From Neoechinorhynchus agilis (lineage: Eukaryota > Acanthocephala), in assembly GCA_051530055.1 (NCBI GenBank), contig CM121342.1, positions 13,144,001-13,208,000 on the forward strand: DNA of 64,000 nucleotides, read 5' to 3'. Shown one piece after another: positions 54,387-64,000 of this stretch. Every line of letters starts with the position of its first letter. The first letter of the stretch is position 1. The position numbers and the translations under genes are program-made. Below the pieces are notes generated by a model. The model did not search any database. It worked only from the letters and a program-made list of their open reading frames with translations, and was not told the origin of the DNA.

Positions 54387-57300
54387 TCAGATTCTTGTCT
54401 TAAGATTTTCGAGTGTAGAACATGTTCGGCTACCATTCGTGTCCACTTGTTTATAAGCTCTTGGATTTCCTACTTGATTTAAAGTTGATGCAGTATTGCT
54501 GGACAAAAGTCGAGTAGTGACTCCGTCGCAGTCTTCATCGCACTGACTTGACGAAGAAGAGGATGCAGTTCCAAGGATCGAACTCAAAGGACTAACTCGT
54601 CCTCCAGGCCAACAAGCACTTGCCCGTCCTTCACTCGCATATACGATCACAGAGTCAGTTTCAGTGGTTGTTGCTCGTTGTATTTGCGGACTTAATTTCA
54701 TAGGCCTGTATCCATTTCCGACCGGAATCGCCACTGGTTTCCGAAGCATTGAAAGATCAAATTGCATTTGATCTTGCTCCCCCGCAGCATCATCATCTCC
54801 GTAGGTCTCTAATGTGTCCGGCATTTCGTTTTCATCGAACACAGGTAAATTTCCATCTCCAAAGTCGTCGTAGGACCGAGCGATAAAGGCAGTTAGAGGG
54901 TCCGATTCCTGGTTCCTTTTTACAAAGACAACGACAAGGATAACGAGACTAAGTAACAAAACGCATAAGACGAACATCATTAGAAGCCATACCCAAGATG
55001 GAAGCAGAGATGGCGACACTGATCTCGGTAAAATGGTTGAATCGCACAATACTTGATGTCGACATGGACAGGGTTGCCCAGAAGCTTCACTGTTACGATA
55101 TGCCACTCGTTCAAGAGATTGTGGAAGGTGGAGATCAAGGAATTGGCCATTAATGGTCACATGTCTAATACACCCTTCGAACTCATGAACTCTTAAAACG
55201 TCTTTAAGAACATCACGAACACGTAGGCGTTCTGGAATGCCGCCAAGATACAGAGCATTGTCAGAAGGGGTTGAAGCTTCCACGAAACCTGAGTTGTCAG
55301 CGTCTTTTAAACTGATTAGACGCGTTTGGCACTGATCAAGATGAACTCGTGCTGCAGATCCGACGAATTCGATATCAACGTGATGCCAGAGTCCGTCTAC
55401 AAGATCAACTCCGATGAAATTAATTTGACTTTTGCCAATGGTTACACTAAGTGAACCATTGATCAGTTGAACGACAAGAGCGTCATCCCCCTTTGTTGAT
55501 GGAAAATTAAGCATCAAAAGACCGGCTCGACTTTCCGAGAGAGATGTAAATTCAAAATGGATTTTTGTAGGTCTACACATTTCAATCCGTTTGAAGCGCA
55601 CATATCCGCTTTTGGAGAAGCTTCTTACTAAAGCTTCGCATCTGGGTCCATTGAATCCGATTGGGCAATCACAGAAAAAATCGACTCCATCATCACGACA
55701 TTTTCCACCATTTCTGCATTGAGGAAAACTACCCAGACAGCTTCGTTGTCCTGGGTGAAGTGCAAAGTAGTTGGAGCATGCACACATTGGGGCATAATGC
55801 ATATCGATCCCGGCAAATGAAGTTCGATTGCTATTTGTGACGTATGGTTTGCGTGAATTCACCACTAGATTAGCCGAGCACGACAGTTCATTTGGGCATT
55901 GAAATTCATCACCGGAACATATGGTGGAATCAATAGCTCCAATTTGTGGGGTTCGATTGAAAAATATTGTCAATAGATCCGATCGACGCCGTAATCGATG
56001 TTCAAGATAAAGTCGAGACATGGATTTCACCGTAAGATAAACATCCATACATTCATCCATGGAGCGAAGATGAACTTTTCGAATGTTCAGAAGAACAACT
56101 TCGTTCATTGGGACATTAAGAATCGCACTAATGTTAGACACCAAAAGTTCGATGGAACTTTGAAGTGATCGATTAGTTGTTTTAGCAATAAAAGTCTCGT
56201 GAATCGGATAATCATGCCCATGGCTCCATCGAGAAGTAGAAGGAGGCGCACAAAACCTTATTCTTGCAGCATCGTGGAGATCCCGTTCATTAACGTAGCG
56301 AAGGCTCATAAAGACGTATCCAGTGGCTGACAGACCGATCGCCCGGTCAAATACGTCCACTTTCATCTCATATTCGTCATTTTCAGGAGCATCTACATCA
56401 CCTTCCGTTAGACCGGACCACCGGATGTTGCCAAATGAATCGAGGGTAAAAGGAAATCCGATAGAAGTTGGTAACGGTGTGAAGGTTTTTTCGTGTCTAT
56501 CCCAATCATCGAGATCTTCGACGAATACATCGCCGACAAAAACACCGGGCCGTTGGCGTTTTCGTGCCAGCGCTCCTGTCAGTGCCATCACTACAATATG
56601 TTTGTCGCCATCCGAATGTTCGTTGTCGTCCTTGTCGCCTACAATTGCTGGGATTCTCACAAATCCACTCATTCCTTTAGCATCTCGAACTCGTAGAGTG
56701 ATTGTAAAATGTTTGCATGAAATCAGTGATCCGTCGCTTTTTTTACGTTTAGCCTCTCGATCAAGAACTCCATTGAGATGATGAAGTACGAACGCATTCG
56801 GTGAACTAAGACGAGTTATACGAAGATTCCGTAAGCTCACGCATTCCGGTGGATTTACAGAGACAATTTCGGGGGTGGGAAAAGGCCCAGCATTTCCCGC
56901 CGAAGCTTCATCCAGATCACTGAGTCTGAATTTAAATCCTGCCTGTTTTTCTTCTTCCATAAATACATATCGATCGCTTTCGAGAGTGCTCTCATCAATG
57001 TGTGGAGGATGATTATTGACATCAATGAGACTTATATTAAGGATTGCGTAGGTTACTGGAGATAGCTGTTGCTCCGATGACCATATTGAGGATGAAAGTT
57101 TTCGAGACCGAGCAGCAACAGGGATGAGCCAGATATCCCTTCCACGAGGACCATCGCGGTCCAGGCCTTTTCTCAGAGATACAACGTTCCCGTCTAACTT
57201 GAAACAATCAAGACACTGATCTTCATCAGCCATCAGTTCATAAACCACGTCACCTTCTCCGCTTGCATGAAGACGAAACAAACTATGAGATGTTGTGTTT

Positions 57301-60002
57301 TCGGTCACAAGAGCGTTGCGGCCGTTCCGATCAAAATGCCACACTGGAGCATCGTTGGACGATTTGGTAAGGTTTATGTTCACCTCAATAGTATCATGGT
57401 TCTTTGAGTCTGAAGCCTGAACATGGAGCCGATAGAATGAACGTGTTTTGTAATTAAGACGACCGACGACGTAAATCTCAGCTATGGCTTCATGATAAGC
57501 ATGATTCACTTTCCACCCAGCCCTTCTTTTACGGACGGCAAAATGGCCTCCTTCATTCCCGTCTACAATACTGAATTGAAGATCCGTGTCGAAATCTGGA
57601 TCCGTGCAAAGTAACTCAACCACTGTGTGTCCGATATCGAGCGCGTCTCCTATACTCGCATGAACTTGTTCAACCAGAAACCTTGGAGTGTTATCGTTGA
57701 CGTCAATGATCTCAACTCTCACAGCCACCGAGTCGGTGTTGGGTTCTTTGAGCCCATATCCATTAGCGCCGTCATACGCTTCAATATAGAAACTATAGAG
57801 ACTTTGTTGCTCCCGGTCAAAAGTGCCATTAGCAATTATCTCGCCCGACTCACTTACTGAAAACAAATTACGGACAGAAGATTCGTCTTTTCCAGCTTTG
57901 AATCTGTACCGGACGTAGTTGTTGGGATAAGAAATATCCTGGTCAAAAGCCTGAACTTGACCAATCTTCATTTGTTTAACTTCACCTTCTAGTAAACTTA
58001 ATCTTAATTCCGAACTGTCGAACATTGGGATCTGATCGTTTTCATCTATTACATTTACCAGACATAGACCGACGAGACTTTGAGGACTTTGAATATCCTG
58101 AACTCGAATGTACAGATAATGTTGAGTTTTAAGTTCGGCATCAAGCTCATTGAGCACTCGTATACCCGACGAATATTTAGAAGTGAATGCATCTACAAGA
58201 CCTAGAAACTCCGTTTTGGCACTGACGAATAGCGCTCCTTCCGGTCTAGGATAGAGGCGAAATTGTGGAGATTGAACATCTTGCGACCCAGTCACATAGA
58301 ACAGAAATTTTCCGTTGAAATTCTTGTCGTGAATGTTAAGCGAACTACCGTGTTTTGAATAATACTTTTCGGAAATATTCACACTCATGTCGCTAAACTC
58401 ACGTTCTGACCATTCAAATTCAGTTTGATTACCGTGCCCATCACTAGGACTCACAAGTTCAATTGTCACCTCTGCATTTTCCCTACTACGAAGAGGTGGA
58501 CGACCACAATCGGTTGCGGTTATGTTGAGTTTATAAGGAAAATCCCGCCGATTTACTTTATTGGTAGCGAGATTGATAAACCCTGTGTTTTCGTCAATTC
58601 TAAAATATTTGTTTGAACGAGGATTTAGTGTGTACTTGATACGAGCATTTTGTCCAGAATCTTTATCGGTCGCAATGACCCTCAGGAGAGTACGATTCCT
58701 CTCGACCATGCCATTATTGTTTACAATCAAATGATATTTGTATTCAGGCGCAGTGAACACTGGTTCATTGTCATTAACGTCGGTTATTTGAATTTTAAGG
58801 AAGCAGAAATCCTGACGCGGCTGGCGGCCAGAGTCTTGAGCAAATATTAGCAAGAAGTAAGTATTTACCGAATGAGGAGCGTCGTAGTCGAAACTTTCAG
58901 TTACATAAAGGCTCACATTTCGCTGATGTCCAGATTGAGGATGTTTAACGAGACGAAACTTCGAGTAAGCATCATTTCGACTGCTCGATTCCGGAAAGAA
59001 GAAATCAATTCGTCCATTAGGACCTTCGTCATAATCTTCAGCTCCAAGATTTCCCACAGGAAAGCTAACTGTGTGGCCTTCTTGAATCGTAATTGATTGA
59101 CCACATAAAGGGCTCGTGAAACGAGGAGCCTGTTTATTAACGTCGATGATCAAAATTCGAACTGATGTTCGATTTGAAAGACGAGAGCATCCATGACTGC
59201 CAAGACCACAGGAAGCTCCATCATCATTAGCTTCAACGTGCAAATCGTAGAATTTGGCGTAATCATCGGTTATGGAATCTGCTGGTGGACTAACGTTGCT
59301 TAAATTCACAAGAGGTTTAATGACACCGGATGTTCTATTAACCATAAAAATGTCGCGATGATTAAGTTGTTCATAGGTGACTCCGTCGCCATCCGGATCG
59401 GCAGCTTGGATGGCTCCTATGATACTGTGAACGGGGGCGAGTTCACTTACGTGAATCACGTCCGGACTAACGAACTGTGGTGCTCTCATGTTGAAATTAT
59501 CAAGGCCACATTGCACTACAGCAGAAGCTGCTCTGTGAATATATGGAGATTTTGATTGAGCCGTAATTTTGAACGTATATCGGTGATCCGGATTTGTAAA
59601 GTAGTCAAGTTGTTGAATTAGAACGAGACAGTATCTTATTTTTACGGTCTGCTGAACACTTCTATCCTTTCTACTTGGCAAATAGGGTGCTTCGAATCGA
59701 ACGAGCTTTACTTCGAATTGATGAGGACGACTTGTAGTCACGTTGAATAGATCAGGACTGTCCGAATTTTCTTCTGACTGATAGGTTCGATAAATAAGTT
59801 CAAAATCCAATATTGACGAGCCCAGTTTTTGATTGATAGATACGTTTTCGCGCACGTATACTGGCTGTTCGAATCGGATGCTGTCTCGTTCACCAAGTGA
59901 GAATAGATCGATACCGTCATATGTACATTCGAGAGGTTGAACATCGGAACACGTAAATGCTAGCAGTAGTAAAGACAATACGGTTAATAGATTTGAACTC
60001 AT
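54387..60002 (-). CDS. Type III classical-like cadherin (HMR-1/DN-cadherin-like), single exon
   Basis: An uninterrupted frame of 1,871 codons. Residues 1-24 are a signal peptide (Leu-Leu-Thr-Val-Leu-Ser-Leu-Leu-Leu-Leu-Ala-Phe). About eight to ten extracellular cadherin repeats follow, marked by calcium-binding Asp-Val-Asn-Asp-Asn-Glu-Pro-Val-Phe-type linkers (clear ones near residues 295, 415, 660, 755 and 1040). A membrane-proximal region has an EGF-like module (Cys-Arg-Asn-Gly-Gly-Lys-Cys...Cys-Asp-Cys-Pro-Ile-Gly-Phe-Asn-Gly-Pro-Arg-Cys) and one laminin-G domain. The transmembrane helix is near residues 1675-1700. The cytoplasmic tail contains Thr-Tyr-Gly-Asp-Asp-Asp-Ala-Ala-Gly-Glu-Gln-Asp-Gln...Phe-Asp-Leu-Ser-Met-Leu, like the p120-catenin-binding motif of classical cadherins, and a Ser-rich end. 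EGF plus LamG before the membrane is the invertebrate classical-cadherin layout. Calcium-dependent cell adhesion is the expected role. The lack of introns is unusual here. Confidence 0.92.
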   Translation of the reverse strand: MSSNLLTVLSLLLLAFTCSDVQPLECTYDGIDLFSLGERDSIRFEQPVYVRENVSINQKLGSSILDFELIYRTYQSEENSDSPDLFNVTTSRPHQFEVKLVRFEAPYLPSRKDRSVQQTVKIRYCLVLIQQLDYFTNPDHRYTFKITAQSKSPYIHRAASAVVQCGLDNFNMRAPQFVSPDVIHVSELAPVHSIIGAIQAADPDGDGVTYEQLNHRDIFMVNRTSGVIKPLVNLSNVSPPADSITDDYAKFYDLHVEANDDGASCGLGSHGCSRLSNRTSVRILIIDVNKQAPRFTSPLCGQSITIQEGHTVSFPVGNLGAEDYDEGPNGRIDFFFPESSSRNDAYSKFRLVKHPQSGHQRNVSLYVTESFDYDAPHSVNTYFLLIFAQDSGRQPRQDFCFLKIQITDVNDNEPVFTAPEYKYHLIVNNNGMVERNRTLLRVIATDKDSGQNARIKYTLNPRSNKYFRIDENTGFINLATNKVNRRDFPYKLNITATDCGRPPLRSRENAEVTIELVSPSDGHGNQTEFEWSEREFSDMSVNISEKYYSKHGSSLNIHDKNFNGKFLFYVTGSQDVQSPQFRLYPRPEGALFVSAKTEFLGLVDAFTSKYSSGIRVLNELDAELKTQHYLYIRVQDIQSPQSLVGLCLVNVIDENDQIPMFDSSELRLSLLEGEVKQMKIGQVQAFDQDISYPNNYVRYRFKAGKDESSVRNLFSVSESGEIIANGTFDREQQSLYSFYIEAYDGANGYGLKEPNTDSVAVRVEIIDVNDNTPRFLVEQVHASIGDALDIGHTVVELLCTDPDFDTDLQFSIVDGNEGGHFAVRKRRAGWKVNHAYHEAIAEIYVVGRLNYKTRSFYRLHVQASDSKNHDTIEVNINLTKSSNDAPVWHFDRNGRNALVTENTTSHSLFRLHASGEGDVVYELMADEDQCLDCFKLDGNVVSLRKGLDRDGPRGRDIWLIPVAARSRKLSSSIWSSEQQLSPVTYAILNISLIDVNNHPPHIDESTLESDRYVFMEEEKQAGFKFRLSDLDEASAGNAGPFPTPEIVSVNPPECVSLRNLRITRLSSPNAFVLHHLNGVLDREAKRKKSDGSLISCKHFTITLRVRDAKGMSGFVRIPAIVGDKDDNEHSDGDKHIVVMALTGALARKRQRPGVFVGDVFVEDLDDWDRHEKTFTPLPTSIGFPFTLDSFGNIRWSGLTEGDVDAPENDEYEMKVDVFDRAIGLSATGYVFMSLRYVNERDLHDAARIRFCAPPSTSRWSHGHDYPIHETFIAKTTNRSLQSSIELLVSNISAILNVPMNEVVLLNIRKVHLRSMDECMDVYLTVKSMSRLYLEHRLRRRSDLLTIFFNRTPQIGAIDSTICSGDEFQCPNELSCSANLVVNSRKPYVTNSNRTSFAGIDMHYAPMCACSNYFALHPGQRSCLGSFPQCRNGGKCRDDGVDFFCDCPIGFNGPRCEALVRSFSKSGYVRFKRIEMCRPTKIHFEFTSLSESRAGLLMLNFPSTKGDDALVVQLINGSLSVTIGKSQINFIGVDLVDGLWHHVDIEFVGSAARVHLDQCQTRLISLKDADNSGFVEASTPSDNALYLGGIPERLRVRDVLKDVLRVHEFEGCIRHVTINGQFLDLHLPQSLERVAYRNSEASGQPCPCRHQVLCDSTILPRSVSPSLLPSWVWLLMMFVLCVLLLSLVILVVVFVKRNQESDPLTAFIARSYDDFGDGNLPVFDENEMPDTLETYGDDDAAGEQDQMQFDLSMLRKPVAIPVGNGYRPMKLSPQIQRATTTETDSVIVYASEGRASACWPGGRVSPLSSILGTASSSSSSQCDEDCDGVTTRLLSSNTASTLNQVGNPRAYKQVDTNGSRTCSTLENLKTRI

Positions 60003-60670
60003 TTTATCCGTCTACAATGTAAGGGAAGGAATTAGCGAAAGGTGCAAAAAAGTCCGAAACAATGGATGTGCGATGAGAATTCGAGTGCGTAAGCATCCAC
60101 CCATCACCACACAGCATAATTAATGTTTGCCTTTTCCTGTATAACTCTGGAACAATTTTGGTAGACTCGCCGCTGCAGGAAGCCCTTGTAAACGAAGATG
60201 AAAATGTGCTTTGTCCGTAGAGAAAAGGTTATCTATCTCTTCAGGGAGCAAATGGCAAGGATAGAAAAATGGCGTGATGATTTTTTGGACAGGCGCTGTG
60301 GATGTCAACAAATGATTGGTCTGTCCTTCTGATCGATCAATCAATCTGTAGGGAATCATTTCGAATCAGAAGGGAGAAAGCAATATTCCCATGGGTTCCT
60401 GGTTTAATACGAAATCAAATTACTAGGTAGACGCACTTAATCAACCTCTTAATTAACACGACCACCGCTATTTTGTAAATTGCGGAACCAAAACATGCCA
60501 AAGAAAATCGAATAACTTCTTCAAATAATGTTCGATCTTTTTGACTCATAGTTCAATCACGATATTTAATACTGAATCTATCAAATTTTGAAAATAATAT
60601 CCGCGATATATTTAATAATATTTAGTATTAATAAAATATGCGTAAAATATTAATTATACATTAATGAATT
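60003..60670. other. Upstream region of the cadherin gene
   Basis: Probable promoter and 5' UTR. A 79-codon frame at 60359-60120 (-) is unrecognised and may be an upstream open frame or an exon. Confidence 0.35.
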
Positions 60671-60862
60671 TGTTTGAAGATTGAATTGTTCATGATCTTT
60701 ATGACCGTTAAATTAAAGGAATTTATTAAGTCCAATATTTCGGCACAATCTTGTGCCTTTATCGAGGGTTTTTAGGATTCCTCTGCAAAAACCTTGAAAA
60801 ATGCACAAGATTGGGCCAAAATATCGGACTTAATAAATTCCTTCAATTTTTAAGTCATAAAA
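60671..60862. mobile_element. Foldback element with hammerhead-like cores
   Basis: The arms share GGAATTTATTAAGTCC and AATATTTCGG blocks. The left arm, on the minus strand (60766-60738), has a near-CUGANGA box, GGCACAA/TTGTGCC stem and GAAATATTGG. The right arm is more decayed. The outer end TTTGAAGATTGAATTGTTCATG is the same as at 37554. Confidence 0.65.
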
Positions 60863-63800
60863 ATGGCTGAATTTCCCGTTTTCAATCAATTGATTGCCCA
60901 GAGCAAAATATAAAGGCCTCGCAAAAATTGTCCATCTGAATCTTCTCTAAAATGATATTCTCGGAAACATTTTCGTGGAATCAGTCGTTAATGTTGAAAA
61001 GAGGTCAGCATGGATCATATTCAGGATGACTATTGATGCCATTTGAATGGCGATCGGTGCACTTTTCAGAAGTGGTATTTGAGTCTTTCTTTTTGATGAA
61101 TACACCAAAACAATGGGGAGAAGGCAATCTCGACCGGTTGTGGAAATTCGAGATTTTAAGGGATGAGTACTCGTGTATCCGAGGTGGAAGCATCAGGACG
61201 ATGACGGATACGTGGTCACCCGCATAAAGCGAGAATCGCTTTGACTAGAGAACTGTTGAGGGCAGAAGGCAATGCATGCACACACACAATTAGTTTCAGA
61301 CAAGAGATGCTAAAGGCACAACGATCGGACGTAGTAAGCATTAAGACTGAGGGCAGGCTTAATTGGCTACTGTGCTATGTATCGCAAACGTCCAAGCGCG
61401 GGCTTTAGTCTTCAAAAACTTTGAAGAAAGAAGTTCAATCTAAAGTAAGGCAATCATCACGGGTTGGGGGGAGATGATTGGCAATAAAATCTTTTGAAAG
61501 AATGGTTTTATTACATTGTAATTTCAGCTTAGGCGTCTTTAGAGATAATAATAACCTCGATTAATCCTACAGATTTTAAAATAGTTCAAATGGGAAATTT
61601 TTTATGTCTCCTTTATTTCTTTGGATGCGACTCATTATATAAATTTTACTTTCTCATTAAAATGGCTAAAACCTCCTTATTAGTCCAAAATTTTGTAAAG
61701 GCAAGAAGTCACGTGACGGTGGGCAGATTTTTATCTATGTGATAATTGATTTAGCACGTGAGATTGGTGTTGAAAATGTGCTATCAAAGAAAAAACTTAT
61801 TCTGAGACTCAGTTTCGAATTTTTTCCACTAATGAAAGTCACAGAAAGGGGACACTTTACAAGTCTCCGCTTGATGCAAAAGCGCCATACAATGCGGACT
61901 ATTAAAATCCACTCTATTAAAATTCTTTTTAGCTATAAAGTCACAACAAAGAAACTTTTAAAGTATTCAGTAAGCATTGTATTTGACTTCTTTCAATTTC
62001 TTTCCATAATTTCAACGTCGAGACTAGGTCAGTTATTGATCAGAGGGTAGACAGGAAATAGTATTCGTTAAAAATTCGCTCGTTAATTTTTCCAAGCCCG
62101 ATACATGATCGACCGAACTCTGCCGGCAGACATCGGCACCACCGCTTCGTCCCAATCTGTCGGAAGCGGTTGTCATGAAGCTCGTCAGGTGGACGTTTCG
62201 GGTGCCCGTCATGTCAGGCACATCAGGAGCAGAATGCTTCAAATGTTCGTTGACAAAAATATCTTTAGTCCATTCTAAAAACGGGGATGGGACTACGGAG
62301 TCGCATTCGTTGGATTATAATTGAGGACCTTGATGGAAGGGCATCTCAAGGACGACGATGCAATTACCTTGCATTCCAATCTATATGAAAAAAGTGCATT
62401 TTGAAACAAACGTTCTTGATTCAAATAACTTGCCAGGTTAATGCCGTCAAATTTCAATCAATATTCAAAGTTCTAGAACTCTCAAGATCATAAAATGGCT
62501 ACCGGTCTCAGAATGTGCTATTATGCGACATAATGAGAAAAAAGTTAAAAGTTAATCCAACTTTGAAGCAAGAGCCATCCTAGGCGCTTTTCGAACTGGT
62601 TGGCGACTTCTGCCATAAACATCGCTCGATTACGTCCGACACTGTTGTCGCCTTTGTGCCGATTAGTCTGCTGCTGCCAATGCAAGAAGTGGAAGAGCGC
62701 CCCCCTAAAATTCTGCGTGCCCCTTCTAATGGATCCAACGTGCGCTCGGCAGTATGTGTGAGAAACGTCTAATGTCAAAAGAAGGAGGCTTGTAGAAAGT
62801 CGAGCAGGCGTTTGGGACCGCTCGACATTGTGTCTGTAGTTGCTACTTAATTCAATGAAACGTGTAATATAGCGTAAAAATTGTTAAAGAAACTCAATGA
62901 CCGGAACTTTTAGTAGCAGACTATCGTCGACTGTTCCTTCGAAGCGCTCTTTTTACCGAATTTCGTTTGATTCGCCTCAGGATATTGAGGTCAAGTAAAA
63001 TATAGAAAACTATGAACCTTTTCAGGGTCGATAAGGTCTAAAAGATTTGTCCAGCGACAATAACGCTCCGGAGAATTAAAAAACTCAATGCCAAAGATCT
63101 ATCCGGAAATATGAAGGGCAATGTCAATCGCGACTTTTGAAGAAATGAACAGTTCAAGTTAGTACGATTTTAAGACTTATGACAAAATACCGCGGATGCC
63201 AGCTATTAGAAATATGCTGAATGTGTGCTTCTCTACCCGAAAAAAGAGAGTTTGCTCGTTTAGTAAGTGAAACGGGTTTTGCCCGAGAACTGAAATTTTT
63301 GTTTTGATACTTTCCTAATGAGATCGAAATGTTTTTTATAGGTTCTGTTTCAGTTAAAAAATAGAAAAACTATTTTTTCATATTGAGGTTACAATTGCAA
63401 TCGGTACTAAATAATATCACCGATGACGAGTAATACGAAGTGGAAACCATTATCGTGATCATGCTCACAGGATACTACTTAATGACTGATTAAGGGGGCA
63501 GTCAATGGACAATTTCATTTGCTTCAATTGTATGATCGTCCAGGGAGATGCATTTGTGTTGATTGACGTCTAACGAGACCGAATATAGCGATTAAAATGA
63601 TCAAAAGTGAGAACCGTCCTTTTAAAGCGATATGATTACGGTGGAGATAAGGATGGCTAAAAAAGTGAACTTCAATAATTGCCAGTAAAAACTGCGCTAT
63701 AGTTCCAAGAACGGTGCCTTGAAATCCCGTATCAAAATCAAAAGTTTATTGAGCCAGATCTAAAGCAATTATCTAAAAGCCCATTATTCCACATACCACC

Positions 63801-64000
63801 TAATTTACGTTCCACATACTTAATGCAATTCCCAGGAACGATCTACTTCGACCTGAGAACTAGATTCTCGCTGTAAGATATCTTCAACTATTGCACCAAA
63901 CGAATTACCTGCATGGTATCGTGACGAATCTTGCCTCGTATCTCCATTATCGCATTAACCGTGACCAGTTTTAGATAACCCGAAAAATAGTAGGATCTTA
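60863..64000. other. Terminal unassigned region
   Basis: About 3.1 kb with only short overlapping open frames. Two GC-richer patches (about 62090-62260 and 62560-62830) have stop-broken frames and may be decayed transposon or gene pieces. I cannot name either. Confidence 0.35.

Noticed and set aside
56323-56781. 152-codon plus-strand frame opposite the cadherin
   Set aside because: Antisense shadow of a conserved coding region, with no family words.
60120-60359. 79-codon minus-strand frame upstream of the cadherin
   Set aside because: No family, and a possible acceptor lies right at its start; insufficient to call a gene.

Overview
The window is from a metazoan, most likely a small-genome, fast-evolving invertebrate. 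It is AT-rich, and its genes are split by many very short GT-AG introns (about 30-80 nt where I could phase both sides). The gene set is animal: homeobox, type III classical cadherin, Kidins220, SCAP, T-synthase, LITAF. The histone gene is intronless and ends in a histone 3' stem-loop. I cannot assign a phylum from sequence alone; a nematode or another compact-genome worm would fit.

Layout. 0-5 kb: retroelement remnants, histone H2B (-), a LITAF-domain gene (+) and GPAA1 (-). 5-6 kb: a palindromic MITE and an 85-bp tandem repeat. 6-11.3 kb: a complete, divergent TFIIA large-subunit gene (+), a C1GALT1-like galactosyltransferase with an in-frame TAG (+), and a divergent TFIIA gamma gene (-). 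11.6 kb: a tRNA-derived SINE. 12.6-14.8 kb: a small-heat-shock-like protein with two alpha-crystallin domains joined by a long Gln-rich linker (-). 15.1-17.3 kb: GMPPA (-). 18.2-19.7 kb: a LINE remnant and a Penelope-like fragment. 20.4-28.3 kb: a many-exon Kidins220/ARMS gene (-). 31.3 kb: a TLX-type homeobox exon (+). 35.6-38.6 kb: a hyccin (FAM126) gene (+). 40.4 kb: a broken P5A-ATPase copy (+). 42.5-43.7 kb: twinfilin (+). 44-46.1 kb: Penelope-like and Tigger-like debris. 46.4-48.4 kb: two unrecognised genes. 48.8-52.4 kb: a short SCAP-like gene (+) with a spermidine synthase gene (-) lying inside one of its introns. 54.4-60.0 kb: a single-exon 1,871-residue classical cadherin (-). 60-64 kb: one more inverted-repeat element and otherwise mostly unassigned DNA.

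The most unusual signal is a dispersed family of short, mostly inverted-repeat elements. Each carries a hammerhead-ribozyme-like core: a CUGANGA box, a 5-6 bp hairpin, a GAAA box, then AATAAA a few bases later in most copies. I count about twelve cores in 64 kb, six of them with a canonical core. Many copies share an outer CATGAACAA end. Two nearby reverse-transcriptase fragments look Penelope-like, which fits the known association of hammerheads with Penelope-like elements. The second striking point is that both TFIIA subunits occur as divergent genes within 5 kb of each other, suggesting a lineage-specific TFIIA pair.
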